Positions 1 to 7,297 are shown, counted from the first letter of the stretch. The stretch: 9,244 nucleotides of DNA from Salinarimonas sp051117315 (GCA_051117315.1 JBNPEA010000119.1:1-9244); one strand, 5' to 3'. A program made the numbers and translations. The notes: generated by a model from the letters alone, not told the origin.

Positions 1-41
1 GGCAGAGCCGCAAAAGCCGCTTCGAACCAGGACAAGGACAT
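1..41 (-). CDS. Possible N-terminal fragment of a leftward gene cut by the window edge
   Basis: On the minus strand an open frame starts with ATG at 41-39 and runs off the left edge; the visible peptide is only MSLSWFEAAFAAL. A GGAG Shine-Dalgarno-like motif (complement of 48-51) sits 6 bases before this ATG. An in-frame ATG at 53-51 is an alternative start. The frame is closed upstream by a TAG, so the gene would begin here and run divergently from the operon at 291. Thirteen codons are too few to assign any function or to prove coding. Confidence 0.25.
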   Translation of the reverse strand, partial: MSLSWFEAAFAAL

Positions 42-187
42 CGCAAGCTCCATCACAACGATAGAGCCACTCAAGAATCGATTCTACCCCGGCGCACCAG
101 ACCGAATTCTCAAATGCGATTCCCCTGATGCGCAGCCCGGCTCGCGCCGCCGCCCACGTCGGACCGATATCCGGCCCACCCCGCAGG

Positions 188-226
188 CTTGACGGTCCGC
201 GGTGAAATGCTATCCTCGATTATAAT
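188..226 (+). promoter_or_regulatory. Candidate sigma-70 promoter of the five-gene operon
   Basis: CTTGACG at 188-194 matches the alphaproteobacterial -35 consensus CTTGAC. A 16-base spacer leads to TATCCT at 211-216 as the -10. A perfect TATAAT at 221-226 lies 26 bases from the -35, too far to pair with it, and has no other good -35. It sits inside the perfect palindrome GATTATAATC (218-227), which could be an operator or chance. Either -10 would give a leader of roughly 60-70 bases before the ATG at 291. Confidence 0.45.
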
Positions 227-276
227 CATGCCATGCGTAAGAGTCAGACGTAGAGACACTCATCGAATGCTCAACC

Positions 277-283
277 GGAAAGG
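277..283 (+). promoter_or_regulatory. Ribosome binding site deciding the first operon start
   Basis: GGAAAGG at 277-283 lies 7 bases before the ATG at 291. This favours 291 over the in-frame ATG at 267 and the TTG at 189. Confidence 0.6.
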
Positions 284-290
284 CGATCTC

Positions 291-1457
291 ATGCTTACGC
301 CCGAGCCCCTGTGCGCGTTGTTCACGCAGCTGAGCTGCCCGTTCTATCTCTACGACAGGGCCAGGATCGAGGCGAACATCCGCCGCTTCCGCTCGATCTC
401 CTATCCGCACACCAAGATCCACTTCGCCAGCATGGCGAACGACAACCCCGTCCTCGTGGGGATGCTCCGGGAAGGCGGCTTCGGCCTGTTCGTCAACTCG
501 CTGAAGCACCTCGCCCTCGCCGATGCGGCGGGGATCGAGGACGTGATCTTCGCCAGCACCGGGGTGCCGGAGGACGTGATGCGCCGCCTCGTGCGCCGCG
601 GCGTCTGGATCAACCTCGATTCCGTCGCCCAGGTGGCGCTGTTCGGCCGGCTGGCGCCGGGCGGTCGGGCCGGGCTGCGGCTCAACATCGACGAGAAGTC
701 GAAGAACAACGTGTTCATCGGAGCCGAGAGCCGCATCGGCGTGCTGGAGAGCGAGATTCCCGCGGCCTTCGCGGCGGCCGCGGAGGCGGACGTCACGCTC
801 ACCGGCCCGCACGTCTATCTCGGCACCGACGTGACCGACCTCTCCGACCTCGTCGCCGGCGTCGAGCGCACCATCGCCCTGTCCGACGCGTTCCCCGACC
901 TCGCGTTCGTCGACCTCGGCGGCGGCTTCCCGCTGGAGGCCGAGCGCTTCGACCTCGCCGCCTACGACGCGGCGCTCACGGAGCGGATGACCCGCCTGAG
1001 CGAGCGGCGCGGGCGCCCGATCACCCTGGTGCTCGAGCCGGGACGCGCCATGTTCGGCGACGCGGCGAGCTTCTTCGTGCAGGTCACCGACGTGAAGGAG
1101 CGGCCCGATCGCTGGATCGTGTGCACCAACGCCAGCGCGAGCCTGATCCCGCGGGCGATGTTCTACGAGGACTACAATCCCGTCTCTCCGGCCTTCCCCG
1201 ACGGGGCGGAGCCTTTCGACAAGCCCGTCGACATCGTGGGCGCGACAACCTACTCGCGCGACTTCATGGCCCGCGGCGTGACCCTCCCCCGGGTGGCCGT
1301 CGGCGACTGGCTGCGCTTCGACCATGCCGGCAGCTACTGCTACTCGATGATCACCCGCTTCCTCGGCCAGGACATGCCGCCCGAGTACCTCGCCGGCCTC
1401 GGCGAGGCGCCGGTGCTGATCCGCGACGGCGAGCGCTTCTTCGAGGAGGCGGTGTGA
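291..1457 (+). CDS. Fold-type III PLP decarboxylase homologue lacking the catalytic lysine
   Basis: The 388-residue protein aligns along its length with the ornithine/diaminopimelate decarboxylase family (alanine-racemase-like barrel plus C-terminal beta domain). Family landmarks present are PFYLYD (17-22), SRIG (147-150), PHVYLGT (173-179, the HxHxGS region), the phosphate-binding GGGFP (210-214), EPGR (249-252) and GSY (347-349). Three key positions are changed. The motif usually YAVKAN reads FASMAN, so the Schiff-base lysine is Met48 (ATG at 432-434). The Asp of the following fDvaS motif is Phe67. The catalytic-Cys motif GPxCxxxD reads GATTYSRD, with Thr320 for Cys. I infer a diverged enzyme or pseudoenzyme; a normal PLP decarboxylase is unlikely. 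The frame is intact with strong GC3 bias, so it is not an evident pseudogene. The gene ends TGATG, overlapping the next start by one base. The start at 291 is chosen for its GGAAAGG and because homology begins soon after. Substrate unknown. Confidence 0.85.
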   Translation: MLTPEPLCALFTQLSCPFYLYDRARIEANIRRFRSISYPHTKIHFASMANDNPVLVGMLREGGFGLFVNSLKHLALADAAGIEDVIFASTGVPEDVMRRLVRRGVWINLDSVAQVALFGRLAPGGRAGLRLNIDEKSKNNVFIGAESRIGVLESEIPAAFAAAAEADVTLTGPHVYLGTDVTDLSDLVAGVERTIALSDAFPDLAFVDLGGGFPLEAERFDLAAYDAALTERMTRLSERRGRPITLVLEPGRAMFGDAASFFVQVTDVKERPDRWIVCTNASASLIPRAMFYEDYNPVSPAFPDGAEPFDKPVDIVGATTYSRDFMARGVTLPRVAVGDWLRFDHAGSYCYSMITRFLGQDMPPEYLAGLGEAPVLIRDGERFFEEAV

Positions 1458-2407
1458 TGGAGGCGTCGGCGGGCTGGCCTCCGGGCCGCTGGACGCAGGA
1501 GCATCTCGCCGAGGGCGAGATGCACTGCCATCGCATCGACGCGACGCTGCATCGCGCCGACACCGGCCTGCAGACGATCGAGGTCGTCGAGACCGGCGGC
1601 TACGGGCGCGGGCTGTTCCTCGACGGTCGCGTGCAGCACGTCGCGGCGGACGAGTACATCTACAGCGAGGCGATCGTGCATCCCCCCGCGGTGATGCTCG
1701 GGTCGCGCTGCCGACGGGTGCTCACCGTCGGCGGCGGCCCGGGGGGCGTCGTGCGCGAGGCGCTGCGCCACCGCCGGGTCGAGCGGGTCGTCCAGGTCGA
1801 GATCGACGCCGCGGTGCTGGAGCTGTGCCGCACCTGGTTCGCCCACGTGGCGCAGGGCTGCCACGACGACCCGCGGGTGGAGGTCGTGATCGCCGACATC
1901 CGCGACTACGCGCGCCATACGCACGAGCGCTTCGACCTCGTCGTCAACGACATCAGCGAGCCGATGGAGGGCACGCCGGCGGCGGGGCTGTTCGAGGCGC
2001 CGATGCTCGAGGCGCTCGCCTCGCTGCTGACCCCCGAAGGCGTGCTCGTCACCTGGGCGGGATCGGCCGGTCCGCGCTCGGACGATCTCGCGCGGGCGAT
2101 CGACCGGGCGGTGGCGGCCCTGCTGCCGCACACGACGCGCTGGCTGTGCCATCCCCAGGCCTACGGCACCGCGTGGCTGACCGTCGCCGGCTCGCGCGCG
2201 CCGCTCGATCCGTGGCGGCTCTCGCCGGCCGCGATCGACGCGTGGCTCGCCGCCGAGGTCGACGGCGAGCCGATGCTCTACGACGGCGAGACGCACCGGC
2301 ACATGTTCAGCCTGCCCAAGGACGTGCGCCGCCGGCTGGCGCTCGCGGACGAAGCCGGGCCCGCCGTCCTGCGGGTGGCGCGCGCGGCCGGGGAGGCGGC
2401 GCGATGA
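1457..2407 (+). CDS. Spermidine-synthase-like aminopropyltransferase-fold protein, copy 1
   Basis: The 316-residue protein has the layout of SpeE-type aminopropyltransferases: an N-terminal beta domain with LDGRVQ (55-60) and DEYIYSEA (65-72), a Rossmann methyltransferase-like domain, and the C-terminal motif MFSLP (283-287). In known spermidine synthases GGGDGG binds the donor, and here it reads GGGPGG (92-97) with Pro95 for Asp. The ribose-binding Glu is kept (VEID, Glu115), as are the adenine-region Asp147 and the catalytic Asp165, in DISEP instead of DSSDP. YHE has become YSE (Ser70), and the Gln usual near the end of the domain is Trp200. Donor and acceptor are therefore probably not decarboxylated SAM and putrescine. 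A cytosolic transferase is inferred, but a methyltransferase or binding role is possible. It overlaps the upstream stop by 1 base and the downstream start by 4 (ATGA), indicating translational coupling. It is paralogous to the gene at 3273. Confidence 0.85.
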   Translation: MEASAGWPPGRWTQEHLAEGEMHCHRIDATLHRADTGLQTIEVVETGGYGRGLFLDGRVQHVAADEYIYSEAIVHPPAVMLGSRCRRVLTVGGGPGGVVREALRHRRVERVVQVEIDAAVLELCRTWFAHVAQGCHDDPRVEVVIADIRDYARHTHERFDLVVNDISEPMEGTPAAGLFEAPMLEALASLLTPEGVLVTWAGSAGPRSDDLARAIDRAVAALLPHTTRWLCHPQAYGTAWLTVAGSRAPLDPWRLSPAAIDAWLAAEVDGEPMLYDGETHRHMFSLPKDVRRRLALADEAGPAVLRVARAAGEAAR

Positions 2408-3276
2408 GCCCGGCGCACGCAGCGGACGCGCACGCCGCCGCGCCGGAGGACTTCGAGGCGACGCGGCGGCTCTACGACGAGGCGATGGCCGACAACGTGA
2501 GCATCCACGATCTCGTCTACCCGGCGGTCTTCGGCCCGGACGAGTACGTCGGCCAGTTCAGCGACAACAGCGCCGGCGAGCTCGGCGTCCTGGGGACGGC
2601 GATGGCGCTGCCGCCCGGCGCGCGGGTGCTCGACGTCGGCTGCGGGCGCGGTGCCGTCGCCGCCTTCCTGGCCGAGCGCTTCGGCTGGCGCGTGACCGGC
2701 ATCGACCTCGCCGGCGTGCCGATCGCCGACGCCGAGCGCCGGCGCCGGACGCTGCCACCCGCCCTCGCGGAGCGGCTCGTCTTCGTCGCCGGCAATGCCT
2801 ACGAGCACGCCTTCGACCCGCCGTTCGACGGCATCTACGGGACCGGCGCGTTCTGCCACTTCGAGGCGGCGCGCCTGTTCGCGCGCTGCGCGGCCCTGCT
2901 GCGCCCGGGCGGGCGGCTCGGCTTCATGGAGCGGGTGCGGATCGGCCCGATCGCACCCGACGACTGGCAGCGGCTGACGGTGGACTGGCGCTGCCCCTCC
3001 GTCTACGCGACCGGCGAGTACGAGCGCGCCCTCGCCGGCGCGGGTTTTCGCGACGTCTCCGTCACCGACATGACGGCGACCTTCCGGACCTGGCAGGCGC
3101 GGTCCGTCAGCGTGCGCGAGGAACTGGCGGAGGCGATCATCGCGCGCACGTCGGACGCCTATCACCGCACCGCCCTGGCGCACGCGCGCTACGAGGCGGA
3201 CGTGACGCGGGCGGGCGGGCTCGGCTACGCACTCGTGGTCGCGACTCGGGGCGACGACGCGGGAGCGGCGCCGTGA
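2404..3276 (+). CDS. Class I SAM-dependent methyltransferase
   Basis: The 290-residue protein carries a standard class I methyltransferase domain: motif I VLDVGCGRG (75-83), an acidic residue at the end of strand 2 (GIDL, Asp101), the AGNAYE region (129-134), GTGAFCHF (147-153) and motif III LLRPGGRLGF (165-174). The N-terminal stretch with EYVGQFSDN (47-55) precedes the SAM site in the manner of small-molecule N-/C-methyltransferases of the sarcosine, tocopherol and cyclopropane-synthase-like group. It most likely methylates an intermediate of the pathway encoded by the operon; the acceptor cannot be read from sequence. It starts in the ATGA overlap with the previous gene and ends in a GTGA overlap with the next, between two paralogous spermidine-synthase-like genes. 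Overall call sure, substrate unknown. Confidence 0.88.
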   Translation: MSPAHAADAHAAAPEDFEATRRLYDEAMADNVSIHDLVYPAVFGPDEYVGQFSDNSAGELGVLGTAMALPPGARVLDVGCGRGAVAAFLAERFGWRVTGIDLAGVPIADAERRRRTLPPALAERLVFVAGNAYEHAFDPPFDGIYGTGAFCHFEAARLFARCAALLRPGGRLGFMERVRIGPIAPDDWQRLTVDWRCPSVYATGEYERALAGAGFRDVSVTDMTATFRTWQARSVSVREELAEAIIARTSDAYHRTALAHARYEADVTRAGGLGYALVVATRGDDAGAAP

Positions 3277-4205
3277 CGCGGCGGCTGTCCCAGCAGCTCC
3301 GGCCGGGCGAGACCCACGAGCACCGCGTCGACGCGGTCCTCGCCGCGGGTCGCACGCCGGTGCAGAGCTGGGAGCTGCTCCGGCTCGGCGGCTACGGCCC
3401 GGCGCTCGTGCTCGACGGCGCCATCCAGTCCACCGCCGGCGACGAGGCCTGCTACCACGAGGCGCTCCACCTGCCGGCGCAGATGGCGCATCCCGAGGCC
3501 CGCCGCGTCCTGCTGATCGGCGGCGCCAACGGCGGCTCGCTGCCGCGGGTGCTGTTGCTGCCGCGGCTCGAGCACGTGACCCTCGTCGACGTCGACGCCG
3601 ATCTGCACGCGGTGTCGCGCTCGGCGCGGGCGGAGCTGCACGGCGACAGCGTCGCGGATCCGCGGCTGCGGCTCGTCTTCGGCGCGCCGGACGAGGAGGT
3701 CGCGGCGCTCGCGGCCCGAGGCGAGCGCTTCGATCTCGTCGTCGCCGACACGCCCGACGCGACCGAGGGCAGCTATTCCGCGCGGCTGTTCGCGATCGAG
3801 CGGATCGGGGCGATCCGCGACCTGCTCGCCGATGGCGGCCTGTTCGTGACGCAGGCGGGGCAGGCCCATCCGCTGGCGTGCCGCTTCACGGCGCGGGTGC
3901 TGGCGACCCTGCGCGGCGCCTTCGCCGACGTCGCGCTCTACACCCACAATGTCCCGAGCTTCGGGACGCCGTGGTGCTTCGCGATGGCCGGGGCCGACCT
4001 CTCCGGCTTGCGGGCGCTCGAGCCGGGCACGATCGACGTGCGCCTCGCCGCTCTCCCGCAAAACGCGCTCGAGGCCTATGACGGCGAGACGCATCGTCAT
4101 ATGTTCGCAGTCCCGCGCGTCCTGCGTGCGGCACTCGCCCGCGAGGCGACGGACGCCGAGCCGATCCGCCTAGCCTCTCCCGAGCACGTCGTCGTCGCGG
4201 GCTGA
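3273..4205 (+). CDS. Spermidine-synthase-like protein, copy 2 (more diverged, GTG start)
   Basis: The 310-residue protein is a second aminopropyltransferase-fold protein. It keeps LDGAIQ (47-52), DEACYHEA (57-64), the catalytic Asp159 (ADTPD) and the usual Gln194 (VTQAG). The donor site is altered: GGGDGG reads GGANGG (83-88, Asn86), the ribose Glu is Asp106 (VDVD), and the adenine-region Asp appears to be Ala138. It shares YDGETHRHMF (269-278) with the gene at 1457 (275-284), so the two are paralogues. The two copies lose different conserved residues, which would fit a heteromeric enzyme or two successive transfers; this is inference. GTG at 3273 lies in a 4-base GTGA overlap with the upstream stop and is the natural coupled start. 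Loss of several SAM-contact residues means a non-catalytic partner is also possible. Confidence 0.82.
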   Translation: MTRRLSQQLRPGETHEHRVDAVLAAGRTPVQSWELLRLGGYGPALVLDGAIQSTAGDEACYHEALHLPAQMAHPEARRVLLIGGANGGSLPRVLLLPRLEHVTLVDVDADLHAVSRSARAELHGDSVADPRLRLVFGAPDEEVAALAARGERFDLVVADTPDATEGSYSARLFAIERIGAIRDLLADGGLFVTQAGQAHPLACRFTARVLATLRGAFADVALYTHNVPSFGTPWCFAMAGADLSGLRALEPGTIDVRLAALPQNALEAYDGETHRHMFAVPRVLRAALAREATDAEPIRLASPEHVVVAG

Positions 4206-4249
4206 CGCGGCGGCGTGCGCCGCAGCCGAACGAAAGGCCGAGCAGGCTC

Positions 4250-5209
4250 ATGTCCGTTCCCGTCGCGCTCCTCCTGGGCATCCTGGTCAACTGCATCTGG
4301 GGGACCGCCTTCCTCGTCCCCCATCTGCTCTCCGAGGTGGATCCGGTCCTGATCACGCTCGGGCGCTATCTCTGCTACGGCGCGGTCTCGGCGCTGGTGC
4401 TCGCCACCTGGCGGGGCGCCAGCCTCGCGGGGATGACGCGCTCGGACTGGGGCATGGCCTTCGCCTTCGCCTTCACCGGCAACGTCGGCTACTACGCGCT
4501 CGTCGTGATCGCCATCCAGCTCGGTGGCGTGCCGATCGCGGCCCTCGTCATCGGCACGCTTCCGGTGACGATCGCGGTCATCGGCAATCTCGCCCAGCGC
4601 GAGTTCCCCATCCGCATCCTCCTGCCGGCGATCGCGCTGATCCTGTCCGGGCTCGTCCTGCTCAACGGACACGCCCTCGCCGACGCGGGGGACGAGGTCG
4701 CGGCGACCCGTATCGCCTGGGGCCTGCTCGCGGCGATGGGCGCGCTCGGGCTGTGGACCTGGTACGGCATCCGCAACGCGCAGTACATGAAGGCGAACCC
4801 CCACGTCGACGCCAACGCCTGGTCCGTGGCGATCGGCCTCGCGACGGCGGCGCTGTCGCTGGCCGCGCTGCCGCTGGTGCTCCTGGCGCACGCCGTCGTG
4901 CCCGCGGTGGACCTGGCCGTGCTCGACGATGCCGGGCTCCTCGCCGCGCTGATCGGCGCGAGCCTGTTCCTCGGGATCGTGGTCTCCTGGATGGCGACGG
5001 TGCTGTGGAACCGCGTCGCCCGTGCGCTCCCGGTGGCCATGGCCGGGCAGCTCGTCGTGTTCGAGACGCTGTCGAGCCTCGTCTACGCCTTCGTGGCGGA
5101 CCGGCGCTGGCCAGAGCCCGTCGAGATGGCGAGCGCGACGCTGATCCTGGTGGGCGTGGTCGTCGGCATCCGCGCCACCCTGCGCCGCGCGGCGCTCGCG
5201 GCCGCCTGA
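4250..5209 (+). CDS. EamA/DMT-family 10-TM transporter, probable exporter
   Basis: The 319-residue protein is very hydrophobic, with about ten predicted membrane segments (near residues 4-27, 34-54, 68-88, 93-112, 122-139, 155-173, 190-212, 230-252, 261-283 and 292-308) and short charged loops, the two-repeat EamA layout. It begins with the family-typical opening ILVNCIWGTAF (11-21). Characterised DMT members mostly export amino acids and related metabolites; in the pseudopaline system CntI is an EamA-type exporter for a metallophore built by a SAM-dependent transferase. As last gene of the operon, 44 bases after the preceding stop, this protein most plausibly exports the pathway product from the inner membrane; import cannot be excluded. 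The 44-base gap has AAAGG at 4233-4237 and AGCAGG at 4241-4246 as possible ribosome binding sites. Confidence 0.88.
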   Translation: MSVPVALLLGILVNCIWGTAFLVPHLLSEVDPVLITLGRYLCYGAVSALVLATWRGASLAGMTRSDWGMAFAFAFTGNVGYYALVVIAIQLGGVPIAALVIGTLPVTIAVIGNLAQREFPIRILLPAIALILSGLVLLNGHALADAGDEVAATRIAWGLLAAMGALGLWTWYGIRNAQYMKANPHVDANAWSVAIGLATAALSLAALPLVLLAHAVVPAVDLAVLDDAGLLAALIGASLFLGIVVSWMATVLWNRVARALPVAMAGQLVVFETLSSLVYAFVADRRWPEPVEMASATLILVGVVVGIRATLRRAALAAA

Positions 5210-5221
5210 CCGTGGCGTCAG
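5206..5221. repeat. Small inverted repeat spanning two convergent stop codons
   Basis: CTGAC (5206-5210) and GTCAG (5217-5221) are inverted copies around a 6-base CGTGGC loop, and each arm contains one of the facing TGA stops. A bidirectional termination role is possible but the stem is short and lacks T-tracts. Confidence 0.3.
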
Positions 5222-5583
5222 CCGCGCGTCTCGATCGCGAGCGCGCCGACGAGCCAGAAGCCCGCGAGCCACAGCATCCACGAGCCGAAGACCTTGTCGA
5301 GAGCCGGATCGAGCGCGGGGAAGAACACCGCGAAATGCGACGTCACCGCCGCCATCACCAGGAGCAGCGGCACGAGGATCAGGGCGGCCGCGCGCACGGC
5401 CCGCGTGCGCGGACGCCCGGCGAGCGCGGGCGTCGCCAGCCCCAGAGCGAGCCCGAGCACGCCGCCGGCGACGAAGCTCGCCTGGAAGGACTCGGTGGTG
5501 TCTAGGAAGAACAGCGGCCCGGCATAGTAGAAGACGGCGAAGAGGGCGGCGGTGAGGAGGAGGCCGAGGAGGAGGGGGCGCAT
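5218..5583 (-). CDS. Hypothetical four-TM inner-membrane protein
   Basis: The 121-residue protein has four clear hydrophobic segments (about 3-26, 34-54, 64-90 and 98-117) with a short Arg-rich loop (GRPRTRAVR) between the second and third. I do not recognise the family. It starts 13 bases after the murA stop on the same strand, so it is probably cotranscribed with murA. No strong Shine-Dalgarno is visible, suggesting coupling to murA translation. Its stop is 8 bases from the exporter gene stop in convergent orientation. Coding is supported by the unbroken membrane-protein pattern in a GC-rich frame; function unknown. Confidence 0.7.
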   Translation of the reverse strand: MRPLLLGLLLTAALFAVFYYAGPLFFLDTTESFQASFVAGGVLGLALGLATPALAGRPRTRAVRAAALILVPLLLVMAAVTSHFAVFFPALDPALDKVFGSWMLWLAGFWLVGALAIETRG

Positions 5584-5596
5584 GACGATCGCCGCG

Positions 5597-6886
<1,290 letters not shown>

Positions 6887-6908
6887 CGATGTCTCTTCCC
6901 ACATCCGG

Positions 6909-6924
6909 GTGCGCGGGTGCGCAC
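6909..6924. repeat. Perfect hairpin in the murA leader
   Basis: GTGCGC (6909-6914) and GCGCAC (6919-6924) form a 6-base-pair stem with a 4-base loop, 22 bases upstream of the murA start. There is no T-tract, so it is a weak terminator candidate for the upstream small gene at best; it could equally be a leader structure. Confidence 0.35.
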
Positions 6925-6970
6925 GGGAGAACCTGTCGCGTATCCTTAAAGGAAAGGTAACAGCACCATG

Positions 6971-7141
6971 TCAATTTTCGGACGGCTGCTCGGGCTCGGG
7001 CTCGGTTTCGGGCGCAGGCGACGGGGCCGTCCCCTCATGCGGGTCGGCGGCGGGCGCGCGGCCGCGGCTCTGCGCCTTGCGGCGCTTGAGGTTCTCGCGC
7101 AACGCCGCCTTGAGGCGCGCAGCGCGCTCGTCCTCGGCCAT
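6971..7141 (-). CDS. Small charged protein (56 aa) upstream of murA
   Basis: The frame encodes 56 residues: a basic amphipathic-looking N-terminal half (MAEDERAARLKAALRENLKR, then RKAQSRGR) and an acidic, proline-rich tail (PSPAPETEPEPEQPSEN). The start at 7141 is set by GGAGG (complement of 7149-7153) 7 bases upstream; a longer open frame reaches 7324 but would be unusually arginine-rich and lacks support. Short proteins with a similar DERAARLRAALRENLKRRK opening are, from memory, widespread and uncharacterised in alphaproteobacteria. It lies 84 bases upstream of murA on the same strand and may share its transcript. No function can be assigned. Confidence 0.7.
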   Translation of the reverse strand: MAEDERAARLKAALRENLKRRKAQSRGRAPAADPHEGTAPSPAPETEPEPEQPSEN

Positions 7142-7267
7142 CCTCGTGCCTCCGTCGATGCAGCGCCGAGGCGCGCGGGTCGGCCCCGGCTCGCCGTGCC
7201 CGGGCCGGTCGCGCCAGGGTCGGTCACGGCGCCGCACCCGTCGTGCACGGTGCCGCCCTGCGGCTAT

Positions 7268-7297
7268 ATTAGCCCTGGACGCTTTGATCAACGTCAA
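7268..7297 (-). promoter_or_regulatory. Candidate leftward promoter overlapping the FNR box
   Basis: On the minus strand CTTGACG (complement of 7292-7298) fits the alphaproteobacterial -35 consensus, and GCTAAT (complement of 7268-7273) lies 18 bases downstream as a -10. It would drive the small gene and perhaps murA with a leader of about 120 bases. The match is partial. Confidence 0.35.
7284..7297 (+). promoter_or_regulatory. FNR/FixK/FnrL-type binding site upstream of hemA
   Basis: The 14-mer is TTGA-N6-TCAA, with half-sites at 7284-7287 and 7294-7297. It differs from the TTGATnnnnATCAA consensus at one position. Its centre is about 81 bases before the hemA ATG at 7372. If the factor acts at -41.5, transcription would begin near 7332, downstream of the ATG at 7324, which supports 7372 as the true start. 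FNR-family control of hemA is established in several alphaproteobacteria, for example FnrL in Rhodobacter. Confidence 0.7.

Larger units (their letters stand above)
42..290. other. Intergenic region upstream of the five-gene operon
   Basis: No convincing gene lies here. The first 120 bases of the window are about 54% GC, well below the roughly 70% or more of the genes to the right, and contain several AT-rich patches. The part nearest the operon holds the candidate promoter, a 10-base palindrome and the ribosome binding site of the first gene. A frame open from a TTG at 189 is not credible as a start because that TTG is the best -35 hexamer. Confidence 0.5.

Noticed and set aside
189..290. 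N-terminal extension of the first operon gene from TTG 189
   Set aside because: The TTG is the putative -35 hexamer, the extension has no family similarity, and ATG 291 has a good ribosome binding site.
4210..4223. GCGGC-GTGC-GCCGC hairpin between the second SpeE-like gene and the exporter gene as a terminator
   Set aside because: The stem is only 5 base pairs with no T-tract, and it sits in a 44-base gap inside an apparent operon; at most a mild attenuator.
291..5209. Ordinary putrescine-to-spermidine pathway
   Set aside because: The decarboxylase homologue lacks the catalytic lysine and cysteine, both SpeE-like proteins lack the GGGDGG Asp, and no AdoMet decarboxylase gene is present.
4097..5281. 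Long minus-strand open frame opposite the exporter gene (and similar frames opposite the other operon genes)
   Set aside because: Its translation is rich in Arg, Asp, Gly and His with no domain, as expected antisense to a GC-rich gene. The plus-strand frame is a clear EamA transporter.
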